Part shown: piece by piece, positions 27,459-35,316 of the stretch | How positions within the stretch are numbered: the first letter of the stretch is position 1 | Layout: each line of letters starts with the position of its first letter | Assembly: GCA_964448115.1 (NCBI GenBank) | Contig: CAYUVA010000001.1 | Coordinates: 72,066-136,065 of the forward strand | Reading direction: 5' to 3' | Length of the DNA stretch: 64,000 nucleotides | DNA from: CAYUVA01 sp964448115 [NCBI: uncultured bacterium] | Lineage (GTDB): Bacteria > CAYUVA01 | Position numbers and translations under genes: made by a program | The notes under the pieces: generated by a model | What the model was told of the DNA's origin: nothing | Database searches by the model: none | Seen by the model: the letters and a program-made list of their open reading frames with translations, nothing else

Positions 27459-28724
27459 TTACGGCTTCAGCTTCCTTGCATAGATATCGCGGTTGCTTTC
27501 CTGTGTATCGCTATGGCTCCAGGTGATGATGTAGTTTCCGTTCTCGGCGGCGGCTATCGAGACCTCCTGCTGCCAGCCGGCGATTGATTTCTTGTTGACC
27601 AGTATATCCTGACCATTGGCGACTCCATTTGCATCAAAGGCGCGGGCATAGATATCGTAAAGCTCCCCCTCCTGCTCATTCATACTAACCCAGGCGACCA
27701 TGAAGCTGCCATCTGGCTGCATTGCTACCGCCGGATGCACCTGGTAAGAGGTAGTATAGCTGTTGATCCTGATCTCGCCGCCGTTTTTATTCCCCGAAGC
27801 ATTGAATCGCTGTCCGAATATGCCGTACTCGCTGCCGTCCTGGGCGTAGCTTTGCCATACCACGACCGCGCTTCCGTCCGCCGCCATAGCAACACCTGGC
27901 GAGTCCTGGTAGGAGCTTGTATAGGTGTTCACCTGGAACTCATCGCCGGTGAAGTTTCCGCCGCTATCGAGATACCTTCCGAACACTCCCAGTTCGCTAC
28001 CATCAGCACCCCTGCTTTCCCATACGATCAGAGCATTTCCATTAGCATCGCAGGCGATCTCCGGCTTGGTCTGGTTGAAAGAGGTGTAAGTATTTACAAT
28101 AAGTTCGTCCCCGATCCTATTGCCTGCGGAGTCGAATCTCTGCACAAAGATATCGATCTGGGTGGCAGCCTCGTCCTGGGTGCTCTGCTGTGCTGAGCTG
28201 GTTTCAAGCACCGCTCCCTCCCAGGCTACGATGAAGTTGCCCTGCTCATCCATGGCGACCGATGGATTGGTTTGGCTGTTTTCCGTGGTCGTATTAACGA
28301 TGAATTCATCTTGAGCCTTTGCGCCAGCGGGATCGAAAATACAAGCAGCGATCCCATAGCTATCGCCATCCTGATCCAGCGATCTCCAGACCACCACCGA
28401 CTGTCCATTGGAATTCATTGCGATATCAGGGGTATCCTGTGCCCCCGGCGTGAATTCATTGACCTGCACCTCGTTACCCTGTTTCTTCTTCGAGGAGTTG
28501 AAGCGCTGCAAGAAGATCCCCTCCTCGGAGCCATCCTGTCCATAGCTGGTCCAAGCGATGGCAAAGTCGCCCCGGTCGTCCGCTCCCACCGAAGGATCTG
28601 CCTGGTTGCCATCAGTATTGGTATTGACCGAAAAGATTACATTGCCTCCGCCATCATCGCTCGAACAGCCGAAAATAAGCGCACAGAGCGCTATCGACAC
28701 AAGGATACCGATCGTTGTTCTCAC
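27459..28724 (-). CDS. Lipoprotein with seven beta-propeller-like repeats
   Basis: A 421-residue lipoprotein: signal peptide with lipobox IFGC (Cys20), then a Ser/Asp/Gly spacer. The mature part has seven repeats of about 55 residues, each with a core like PSVAMDEQGNFIVAW followed by QDG...GIFGQRF and a VNTYT strand. Seven units of this size fit a seven-bladed beta-propeller. Repeat three carries a 20-residue insertion rich in Gln, Ser and Thr. No catalytic motif is visible, so a binding or surface scaffold role is likely. It is divergent from the phosphoglycerate mutase gene, about 150 bases apart, and has a ribosome site GGAGG-like stretch before the ATG at 28724. Confidence 0.7.
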   Translation of the reverse strand: MRTTIGILVSIALCALIFGCSSDDGGGNVIFSVNTNTDGNQADPSVGADDRGDFAIAWTSYGQDGSEEGIFLQRFNSSKKKQGNEVQVNEFTPGAQDTPDIAMNSNGQSVVVWRSLDQDGDSYGIAACIFDPAGAKAQDEFIVNTTTENSQTNPSVAMDEQGNFIVAWEGAVLETSSAQQSTQDEAATQIDIFVQRFDSAGNRIGDELIVNTYTSFNQTKPEIACDANGNALIVWESRGADGSELGVFGRYLDSGGNFTGDEFQVNTYTSSYQDSPGVAMAADGSAVVVWQSYAQDGSEYGIFGQRFNASGNKNGGEIRINSYTTSYQVHPAVAMQPDGSFMVAWVSMNEQEGELYDIYARAFDANGVANGQDILVNKKSIAGWQQEVSIAAAENGNYIITWSHSDTQESNRDIYARKLKP

Positions 28725-28873
28725 TAGAACCTCCTGGTTGGATTTTGTTTGATCTCATCGAGGTGGTAATCTATCATAAAAGATCAGACTTGTGCAATGA
28801 TATTGTACGCTGAACTGTAAGGAACAAGCAGCCTTAAAAACGAACAAAAGCAAACCATGGAGAGGATGTAAAT

Positions 28874-30070
28874 ATGGAACAAGACCAACTGCTCGAAAGC
28901 CTTGTTCAAAAAGGAGAGACCAGGATACTTTTTTTCATCCTTGATGGCATCGGAGGGATGTATCCTTCCGAGCTGATGCGGGCAAAAAAACCGAACCTGG
29001 ATGCCCTTGCCGAGCGATCCCTTTGCGGGGTAATGGATCCTGTATTGCCTGGAATAACTCCCGGCAGCGGACCTGGTCATCTTGCCCTATTCGGATACGA
29101 TCCCCTCAAGTACGACTTTGGTCGGGGTGTATTATCTGCGCTCGGGGTCGGTTTTGACCTTAAGCCGGATGACCTGGCAGCGCGTATGAATTATGCCACG
29201 CTTGACGACAACGGCAATGTGTTGGATCGCAGGGCATACAGACCATCTACCGAGGAAAACCGTCGCCTAACCGAGATGCTGAATTCTAACATCAAGCTCA
29301 GGCAAGGCTATGAGTTGTTCTTGGTAACCGAGGCAGAGCACCGGGTGGCGCTGATCATTCGCGGTCCGGGACTTGATTATCGACTAAACGATACGGATCC
29401 GCAGAGGACTGGGGTGCCTCCATTGCCCTTGAAGCCAGGATCCCCAGGATCTGAGCTTGCCGCCGAGCTGGTGAATGATTTTCTGGATCAGGCGCACAAA
29501 CTACTTAAAAATGAACCTCGAATTAACGGTATCCTTCTGCGAGGCTTTGCAAAGCGTCCTGACATACCCTCCCTTGCCGAGCGCTTCAAGCTGCGACCGC
29601 TTGCCATAGCGCAGTATCCGATGTACCGCGGGATCTCCCGTCTGCTCGGCATGGAGCTGAGCGAGCCTTACCAGGGCCTTGCCCAGGGATTGCGGATCCT
29701 AAAAGATAACTGGGATAGCCACGATTATTTCTTCTTCCATATAAAAAAGACCGATAGCTACGGCGAGGACGGCAACTTCGATGCTAAGGTGAGTATGATA
29801 GAGGAGGTGGATAGCTATATCCCCGCTCTTCTGGAGTTAAAGCCTGATGTTTTGGTAATCACGGGCGATCACTCCACGCCCTCGCAGCTCAGATCGCATA
29901 GCTGGCATCCGGTGCCGGTGTTGCTGCATAGCAAATGGGCTAGAGTGGATGGCGTGAAACGATTCGATGAGCTATCTTGCCTTGCTGGTGGCATTGGTCG
30001 CATGTCGATGCGCCATTTGATGAGCCTGGCATTGGCACATGCGCTTCGGCTCAAGAAATTCGGCGCCTAG
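28874..30070 (+). CDS. apgM: 2,3-bisphosphoglycerate-independent phosphoglycerate mutase, archaeal type
   Basis: A 398-residue enzyme of the alkaline-phosphatase superfamily that interconverts 3- and 2-phosphoglycerate. The metal and nucleophile motifs are present: FILDGIGG (about 19), TPGSGPGHLALFGYDP with the active Ser (about 62), and the C-terminal metal ligands GDHSTPS and HSWHPVPVLLHS. The length and the FGRGVLSALG segment match the ApgM family rather than the ~510-residue GpmI. It works in glycolysis/gluconeogenesis. A ribosome site GGAGAGG precedes the ATG. The FetA-like ATPase gene starts 14 bases after its stop, so the genes may share a transcript. Confidence 0.9.
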   Translation: MEQDQLLESLVQKGETRILFFILDGIGGMYPSELMRAKKPNLDALAERSLCGVMDPVLPGITPGSGPGHLALFGYDPLKYDFGRGVLSALGVGFDLKPDDLAARMNYATLDDNGNVLDRRAYRPSTEENRRLTEMLNSNIKLRQGYELFLVTEAEHRVALIIRGPGLDYRLNDTDPQRTGVPPLPLKPGSPGSELAAELVNDFLDQAHKLLKNEPRINGILLRGFAKRPDIPSLAERFKLRPLAIAQYPMYRGISRLLGMELSEPYQGLAQGLRILKDNWDSHDYFFFHIKKTDSYGEDGNFDAKVSMIEEVDSYIPALLELKPDVLVITGDHSTPSQLRSHSWHPVPVLLHSKWARVDGVKRFDELSCLAGGIGRMSMRHLMSLALAHALRLKKFGA

Positions 30071-30084
30071 GGCTTGGGATCCCC

Positions 30085-30774
30085 ATGGCTCTACTTGAGG
30101 CGAAAAGCCTGGTTTACGAGATCAACCAGGACGGGAAATCGATGCGACTGATCGATGATCTCCATTTTAAGCTTAGGCATGGGGAGCTTGTACTAATCAA
30201 GGGACCATCGGGTGTGGGCAAGAGCACCCTGCTTCGTCTAATAGCCAGGATGGCGCCCTTGCAGGCTGGTGAGCTTTATCTAAATGGATTAGATAGGCGA
30301 AGTGTTTCCGTCTATAAGTGGCGCAGCCTGGTAACAATGATAGCTCAACAGCCGATAATGCTGGAGGGAACGGTGAAGGATAATCTTCTTTTTCCCTGGA
30401 GCCTGCGCATCCACTCTCATCACCCAACATCCTCCAGCGAAAGAAAACAGGCTCCAAGCCATGAAATAATGCGCCAGGAGCTTGATGCGCTCGGACTTGA
30501 TGACATTGACATTTCCCGCAACGCAGCCGAGCTTTCAACAGGCCAGGCTGCACGCATCGCCTTGGTCAGGAGTTTGCTTGCCGATCCGCTCGTGCTGCTG
30601 CTCGATGAGCCGACAGCGAACCTGGACGAGGATTCCGCTACACTGGTGATGAGGAGGCTTGAGAGGTTCGTTTCTTCGGGCAAAGGAGCCATAGCGGTGC
30701 AACACGCCGAGGTGCCAGTGCAAGGCGCGCATCGGGTGCTCTATCTACGAGAGGGAAAGCTCGTTGAATTATAA
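30085..30774 (+). CDS. fetA: ABC transporter ATP-binding protein, FetA/YbbL-like
   Basis: A 229-residue ABC ATPase. Walker A is GPSGVGKST (about residues 38-46), the signature reads ELSTGQAARIALVRSLL (about 152-168), Walker B is VLLLDEPTANLDEDS, and a switch His lies in AVQHAE. The signature has STGQ where SGGQ is usual, as in FetA/YbbL proteins. I start at ATG 30085; the open frame from 29977 overlaps apgM. It overlaps the permease gene by 11 bases. In E. coli FetAB exports iron and protects against oxidative stress; here the substrate is inferred from family only. Confidence 0.82.
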   Translation: MALLEAKSLVYEINQDGKSMRLIDDLHFKLRHGELVLIKGPSGVGKSTLLRLIARMAPLQAGELYLNGLDRRSVSVYKWRSLVTMIAQQPIMLEGTVKDNLLFPWSLRIHSHHPTSSSERKQAPSHEIMRQELDALGLDDIDISRNAAELSTGQAARIALVRSLLADPLVLLLDEPTANLDEDSATLVMRRLERFVSSGKGAIAVQHAEVPVQGAHRVLYLREGKLVEL

Positions 30775-31555
30775 TAAATTAGAAGGCTTGATCGACATAG
30801 GCAACCTGGAGCTTGCCCTTGCTGCCTTGATGATCCTGGTTGCAGCCATAATATCACTGTTGCTTTCTTTGGGGCTGGTTCGCTCGCTGCTCATTGCCAC
30901 AGCGAGGACGTTTATACAACTGCTGGCGCTTGGTTTCATTCTGCGCTGGCTTTTTACAATGGAGAGAGCCTACATCGTCATTGGGATGATGATCTTCATG
31001 TGCATAATGGCAGCCCAGACATCGCTAGCCAGGGTCAAGGCATCGCCAGGGAAGCTCTATTTAAATACCTTTGTCTCCATAATGCTCTCTGGGTTCATAT
31101 TCAGCTTTTTCCTTTTGGCAGTGATAATAAATGTGGAGCCATGGTATAAAGCCAGGTACCTAATACCGCTGGGCGGCATGGTGATAGGCAACTCGATGAA
31201 CGGGCTTTCAATTGGCCTGGATCGCCTTTTCAGCGACTTGCGTTCCCGTCGCCATGAGGTCGAGATGATACTTGCTCTGGGTGGAACCAGGTGGGAATCA
31301 TCGCTGAAGAGCATCAGGAGCGCAGTTGCAGCGGGTATGATACCGACCATCAATGCCATGAGCGCGGTGGGGCTGGTGCATGTCCCCGGCATGATGACCG
31401 GCCAGGTGCTCGCCGGCGCAGACCCGATAATCGCCGCCAAGTATCAGATTCTTATCATGCTTACCCTGACCGCAGCCACCGCATTCTCAATGATAATGGC
31501 GCTACTGCTCCTTTACCGCCGAGCCTTCAGCGCCGAGGCGATATTCAGGCTTTAG
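30764..31555 (+). CDS. fetB: ABC transporter permease, FetB/YbbM (UPF0014) family
   Basis: A 263-residue membrane protein with about seven helices. The family features are visible: TFIQLLALGFILRWLF near residue 50, the IPLGGMVIGNSMNG segment (about 140), and the conserved GLVHVPGMMTGQVLAGADP loop (about 205) followed by AAKYQI. It probably starts at TTG 30764, 10 bases inside the ATPase gene, behind GAGAGGGAAAG. It forms the permease partner of the FetA-like ATPase, likely exporting a metal such as iron. No regulator is adjacent. Confidence 0.85.
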   Translation: MNYNKLEGLIDIGNLELALAALMILVAAIISLLLSLGLVRSLLIATARTFIQLLALGFILRWLFTMERAYIVIGMMIFMCIMAAQTSLARVKASPGKLYLNTFVSIMLSGFIFSFFLLAVIINVEPWYKARYLIPLGGMVIGNSMNGLSIGLDRLFSDLRSRRHEVEMILALGGTRWESSLKSIRSAVAAGMIPTINAMSAVGLVHVPGMMTGQVLAGADPIIAAKYQILIMLTLTAATAFSMIMALLLLYRRAFSAEAIFRL

Positions 31556-31582
31556 CCTTTTAGTAAGATAGCAAATATTCCC

Positions 31583-31611
31583 TTGACTGGACAGTTTGAC
31601 CAATTTATAAT
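31583..31611 (+). promoter_or_regulatory. Strong sigma70-type promoter
   Basis: TTGACT (31583-31588) and a perfect TATAAT (31606-31611) are separated by 17 bases. It should drive the SDR gene at 31668 and probably the unknown gene after it, leaving a leader of about 50 bases. Confidence 0.8.
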
Positions 31612-31667
31612 GCAGCGTGTCATAAAAGATGTAAACAAGCTTGTAACTTGATAAAGGAGCGATGCAA

Positions 31668-32729
31668 ATGGCTGAAGCGAAACCGAAAAGCCTGGTAACC
31701 GGAAGCACCGGCTTCATGGGCACCAGGATGGTAGAGATTCTTCACCAGGCTGGACATGATATCCTGGCGACCGACCTTGCCTGGTGCTATGAGAAGGATG
31801 ACAAGAAGCGGGGCAGGTTCCCCAGCGTGCTAAAAGAACTTGGCGTGAAGTTTATCGCATCCAATATGACCGATAGCGCATCCTTAAAGGATCTGGTCAA
31901 GGATGTTGACTATGTATTTCATATCGCTGCCATATTCAACTACACGGCGCCTTATGAGCTTCTCTACAAGGTTAATGTGGAGGGGACCAGGCACCTGTGC
32001 GAGTACCTTTTGCTCTCCAAGAAGCTCAAAAGGCTGGTGCTCTGGGGGGCTGGCGGCGTCTATGGCTTTGTGAAAAAGAAAGACCTCCCCATAACCGAGG
32101 ATATGCCGCATAATCCGCCCAATGACTATCTCCGCTCCAAGTCAGAGCAGGAGAAACTGGTAATGGAAATGGGGGCTAACAAAGGGCTGCCGTACAGCAT
32201 CATCAGACCGACCACGGTCTATGGACCCCGAGCGGTCTATGGCGGAGGACAACTAGTGATGATGGCAGCGACCCAGAAGGTGTCCGTTATGCCGATGAAC
32301 TTCAAGTTCCGCATACCCTTTGTCCATGTCGATGATGTCTGCCGGGCTGCGCTGCACCTGGCGACCAATGACAAGGCAAAGAACGAGGCATACAATCTGA
32401 ACGATGACAGCCAAATGACCTACATCGACTACTTCAAGTACATGGCTGAGTTGCGGGGCAACAAGTTCGTGCTGCTGCCCTTCCCCGTGTTCCCGGAGCT
32501 TATCAAGCCGCTCGCCATTCCTGCGGTTAAGCTGTTCCAGAGCATCCACCGCAAGCTGTCCGAGCTGCCTGCTCCCATCGAGGCACCTAGCCTGGAGTTC
32601 CTGGGCAGGGATTTCACCTACAGCAACCAGAAGCTGAAGGACACCGGATATAAGTTCGTCTATCCAGATGCAAGGGATGGCTTGAAGGACACCGTGATCT
32701 GGTACGAGAAACATGGGTGGATAAAATAA
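31668..32729 (+). CDS. NAD-dependent epimerase/dehydratase, 3-beta-HSD-like SDR
   Basis: A 353-residue extended short-chain dehydrogenase. The Rossmann motif is VTGSTGFMGTRMVE (about residues 9-22); the active-site area has a YLRSKSEQEK motif (Tyr and Lys separated by three) and RPTTVYGPRA. The C-terminus resembles sterol/3-beta-hydroxysteroid dehydrogenase-like proteins. I prefer ATG 31668 over 31662: AGGAG is 8 bases from 31668 but only 2 from 31662, and the next gene has the same leader with a TAA after its first ATG. The start MAEAKPK resembles MPEAKAK of the neighbour. Substrate unknown; a lipid or isoprenoid alcohol is one guess. Confidence 0.8.
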   Translation: MAEAKPKSLVTGSTGFMGTRMVEILHQAGHDILATDLAWCYEKDDKKRGRFPSVLKELGVKFIASNMTDSASLKDLVKDVDYVFHIAAIFNYTAPYELLYKVNVEGTRHLCEYLLLSKKLKRLVLWGAGGVYGFVKKKDLPITEDMPHNPPNDYLRSKSEQEKLVMEMGANKGLPYSIIRPTTVYGPRAVYGGGQLVMMAATQKVSVMPMNFKFRIPFVHVDDVCRAALHLATNDKAKNEAYNLNDDSQMTYIDYFKYMAELRGNKFVLLPFPVFPELIKPLAIPAVKLFQSIHRKLSELPAPIEAPSLEFLGRDFTYSNQKLKDTGYKFVYPDARDGLKDTVIWYEKHGWIK

Positions 32730-32805
32730 CCAGGGCTTAAGGCAATAGACCTATCGATGAATGTAACCATAATGATGATAACAATCTTACAAGGAGTGAT
32801 GTAAA

Positions 32806-33414
32806 ATGCCCGAAGCAAAGGCTAAGAACGAAAATATCCCCCTTGCCCCCGATGGCAAGCGATATACCTACGAGACCCTGGCGCTGGCGACCAATGCCGA
32901 GCTTGAGGAAGTGATGCGAAAAGGCATCAAGCCGGATATGAAAGAGCTGGTCGGATGGGAGTTCAAGGGCTTCAACAGCCTAAAGCTCACCAAGATACTC
33001 GGTTTCCAGAAGTTCAAGAAGGGATTCTACCAGAAGAATGTGGATCAACCGATCGAAGACGGCATCGATGGCTACAATGTCAAGGTGGAGCAGAACAACC
33101 TCGGCGAGGAGTGGATCGATGTGATGACAAAGAAGGGGGAATCCTTCAAGCATGGCTGGTTCGATGTATATCCGGTCGATCTAAAGGAGCCTGATAACTA
33201 CTACCCCAACGCCCTGCTGCTCAACTACGACAGCAAGACCAATCCAACATTAGACCCCAGTCGCGTGCTTCGAGACTACCTGGTGCAGGTCTATCCTGAT
33301 AACAAGGACTTGTATCTAGGCAAGGCTTATGTAGCATTGGGTCCTATTCGATTTTGCGTATCTTACTTCGTGTTGGAGCGCAACAACAAATCTGCTTTGA
33401 CTTCAAAGAAATAG
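32806..33414 (+). CDS. Conserved protein of unknown function next to the SDR
   Basis: A 202-residue soluble protein with no signal peptide. It has features I associate with an uncharacterised family found in myxobacteria and relatives: ELVGWEFKGFN, KILGFQKFKKGFYQK, then YPNALLLNYDSKTN and DYLVQVYPDNKDLYLGKAYVALG near the end, finishing with a VLERNN strand. The pattern suggests a lipocalin-like or lipid-binding beta fold, but this is inference. The ATG follows AAGGAGTGATGTAAA; the internal ATG-TAA rules out an upstream start. Probably cotranscribed with the SDR gene 76 bases upstream. Confidence 0.65.
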   Translation: MPEAKAKNENIPLAPDGKRYTYETLALATNAELEEVMRKGIKPDMKELVGWEFKGFNSLKLTKILGFQKFKKGFYQKNVDQPIEDGIDGYNVKVEQNNLGEEWIDVMTKKGESFKHGWFDVYPVDLKEPDNYYPNALLLNYDSKTNPTLDPSRVLRDYLVQVYPDNKDLYLGKAYVALGPIRFCVSYFVLERNNKSALTSKK

Positions 33415-33438
33415 CATACCCCACAAGCCATCCACTGT

Positions 33439-33487
33439 TCGGGCAGGCTTATCCCTCGCGCCTGCCCGATAGGATGGCAACTTTTTT
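33439..33487 (+). terminator. Intrinsic terminator-like hairpin
   Basis: TCGGGCAGGC (33439-33448) pairs with GCCTGCCCGA (33460-33469), 10 bp, followed by a T run around 33481-33487. It lies just after the unknown gene and fits the end of the SDR transcript. The T run is about 11 bases from the stem, so efficiency is uncertain. Confidence 0.55.
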
Positions 33488-33610
33488 AGTAGGGGCTAGT
33501 CACGAATTGCCCCTATCTGGAGTTTGGCGGTTTGGACTTAGATTATTAACCCACCAACTCCAGATCCTCTTCTTCCCCTCCAAGCAGAGTTTATCTCAAA
33601 ACCCCCAGCA

Positions 33611-33704
33611 TGTCATTGCGAGGAGTCCCGGCAAGTCGGGACGACAAAGCAATCTTCTTTATAATCAATAAGATAGAGATTGCTTCGCTTTGCTCGCAAT
33701 GACA
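33611..33704. repeat. MITE-like palindromic element
   Basis: Terminal inverted repeats TGTCATTGCGAG (33611-33622) and CTCGCAATGACA (33693-33704) match perfectly. A second inner pair is AAGCAATCT (33647-33655) with AGATTGCTT (33677-33685), and the left arm carries its own hairpin GTCCCG/CGGGAC (33625-33642). No coding capacity. Similar TCATTGCGAG elements are known as dispersed palindromes in many bacterial genomes. Its right half recurs at 1839-1892. Confidence 0.7.
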
Positions 33705-33720
33705 GGGTATGGAAAAACAA

Positions 33721-34143
33721 CACCTGAATCCATCCGGGTTTTGCGGAGAATCGCCTGCCCTTGAAAAGGTCTCGATTGTGATTGAGGGAAGTTGGACCCT
33801 TGACAAGGCATGTCTAATTATGTTAGGGAAGCCTAAGTATGGATCTTCAAACTAGAATAAGGGACATAAGGATGACAAAACAGCACCTGCATTCATCCAG
33901 GTTTTGCGGAGAATCGCCTGCCCTTGAAAAGGTCTCGATTGTGATTGAGGGAAGTTGGACCCTTGACAAGGCATGTCTAATTATGTTAGGGAAACCTAAG
34001 TATGGGTCTTCAAACTAGAATAAGGGACATAAGGATGACAAAACAACACCTGAATTCATCCAGGTGTTGCGGAGGATCACCGGCCTTTGAAAAGGTCTCG
34101 ATTGTGATTAAGGGAAGTTGGATCCTTGACGAGGCATGTCTAA
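33721..34143. repeat. 163-bp tandem repeat, about 2.6 copies
   Basis: Units begin at 33721, 33884 and 34047 (period 163) and are nearly identical; the third stops matching around 34143. Each begins with a palindrome best preserved in copy three, CACCTGAATTCATCCAGGTG flanked by AA and TT. No convincing reading frame crosses the units. The region 34144-34439 after it holds a terminator-like hairpin and perhaps a decayed coding tail (about 34221-34332), but no gene. Confidence 0.85.
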
Positions 34144-34180
34144 ATATTTTGCATTTAAGATCGGCTTTAGGGGTGAACTT

Positions 34181-34217
34181 CTCGGCGGGGCTGATGCCGT
34201 GAGTGTCGGGTTTTTTT
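34181..34217 (+). terminator. Terminator-like hairpin upstream of the lipoprotein gene
   Basis: CTCGGC (34181-34186) pairs with GCC-GAG (34196-34203, two-base bulge), and seven T follow at 34211-34217. It could end transcripts from the repeat region or act in the leader of the lipoprotein gene, which starts 220 bases later. Confidence 0.4.
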
Positions 34218-34439
34218 CAATATCTTGGACAGCAAGATATATGACCTCGATATGTATGGAAGCCTTGCCTCAGAGGACGAGCAACTTGATGGGACCACCA
34301 TTATCCCAGGTATAGGATCATGTATGGATTAATCAGGATAACGAAATTACAGAAAATGGAAGTCATTTTAGATAGATCAATGATGCTAGGGAACACGAGG
34401 CTGAGACCTCAAATAAACTCGTAACAGGAGGAAGTAAAG

Positions 34440-35174
34440 ATGTTTAAAAAACAAAGGTTGTCGAGGAAGCTGTTGGTTTTTTCCTTATTACTGGCAGCGA
34501 TCGTTCTCCCTCTAATGTTTCTTGGGTGCAGCGATGATGATGACAATGACAATGAAACCAGTTACAACTGGTTGACAAGTCCCTATCTGATCTGCGCGGC
34601 TAGAAACCCCGGCGGAGTAGTGTTCGACTTTGTTTTAAATGGTGAAAAAGGCGGTGCGGTAAATCTTGACGAGTATCCAGATTTCGACTGGGACCTTCTG
34701 GTTAAGGTCTTCAAATGCGAAAACATCGAAGGAGAGGTGAAGGGATTTCCGTTTGCAGACCTTCATGGTGATGTTGATGTATTAGATGCCGCACTTGGCA
34801 TTGATGCCAGCAGCCTTGACGATATCGGCACGGGAAACGAAGGCTACAATGCTGTAACCTATGTTTCCTCCGATATCCTGAATGGTTTGGCTGCCGATGA
34901 AGCCGGTTTCGATCCCGACAGCGTTCCGGCTGGTGAGACCGGTTATCCTTTGTATAGTGGACCAGACGGCATGAAGGCTCAATATGATAAACTGGTCATA
35001 GGAGAAAAGTGGAAAGCAACAGCTAAAACCGGCGATCTGAGCGGTCCCAGTGGCGATGAGAAGGTTTGGGTCATTGAGACCAAGGAGGGACGCCATGTCA
35101 AACTGATGTTTGAGGCTTTTCCGGCAAACGGGGAAAAAGGGTATGTTGCCATCAAATGGGATCTAATTGATTAG
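34440..35174 (+). CDS. Lipoprotein upstream of a TonB-dependent receptor, weakly HmuY-like
   Basis: A 244-residue lipoprotein: basic start, hydrophobic stretch, and a lipobox MFLGCSDDDD (Cys about 30). The acidic spacer after Cys resembles surface lipoproteins. The final strands, RHVKLMFEAFPANGEKGYVAI, recall the end of HmuY-type heme-binding lipoproteins, where a (K/R)xxKLxF strand is followed by G-rich turn and a closing strand, but the similarity is slight. A perfect AGGAGG ribosome site precedes the ATG. It is followed by a strong terminator and then the receptor gene. I infer a surface ligand-binding partner of the receptor; the ligand is unproven. Confidence 0.6.
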   Translation: MFKKQRLSRKLLVFSLLLAAIVLPLMFLGCSDDDDNDNETSYNWLTSPYLICAARNPGGVVFDFVLNGEKGGAVNLDEYPDFDWDLLVKVFKCENIEGEVKGFPFADLHGDVDVLDAALGIDASSLDDIGTGNEGYNAVTYVSSDILNGLAADEAGFDPDSVPAGETGYPLYSGPDGMKAQYDKLVIGEKWKATAKTGDLSGPSGDEKVWVIETKEGRHVKLMFEAFPANGEKGYVAIKWDLID

Positions 35175-35240
35175 AGGATTGTTATCTTCACGAGATTGCC
35201 CTCAATGCTAGATCACAAAAACCCAATTCCTGCCTTAATT

Positions 35241-35288
35241 AGAGGAAATTCCCCTTGTGAGGGGAGTTTCCTCTGCATTTATTTTTTG
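35241..35288 (+). terminator. Strong intrinsic terminator
   Basis: A 14-bp stem (35241-35254 with 35261-35274, one G-T pair) with a six-base loop is followed by a T-rich tract to 35288. It separates the lipoprotein gene from the TonB receptor gene, so the lipoprotein may be made in excess, with readthrough into the receptor. Confidence 0.85.
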
Positions 35289-35316
35289 TTAACGAAGATA
35301 GGAAGGGAATAGAAAT

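Noticed and set aside
33354-33671. 105-codon frame over the repeat island
   Set aside because: It overlaps the end of the unknown gene and then reads through hairpin and MITE sequence.
33721-34143. Possible CRISPR array
   Set aside because: The 163-base units are directly adjacent with no unique spacers and no cas gene is near.
34144-34440. Cobalamin riboswitch before the lipoprotein/TonB genes
   Set aside because: The expected B12-box pattern was not found; only a terminator-like hairpin is seen.
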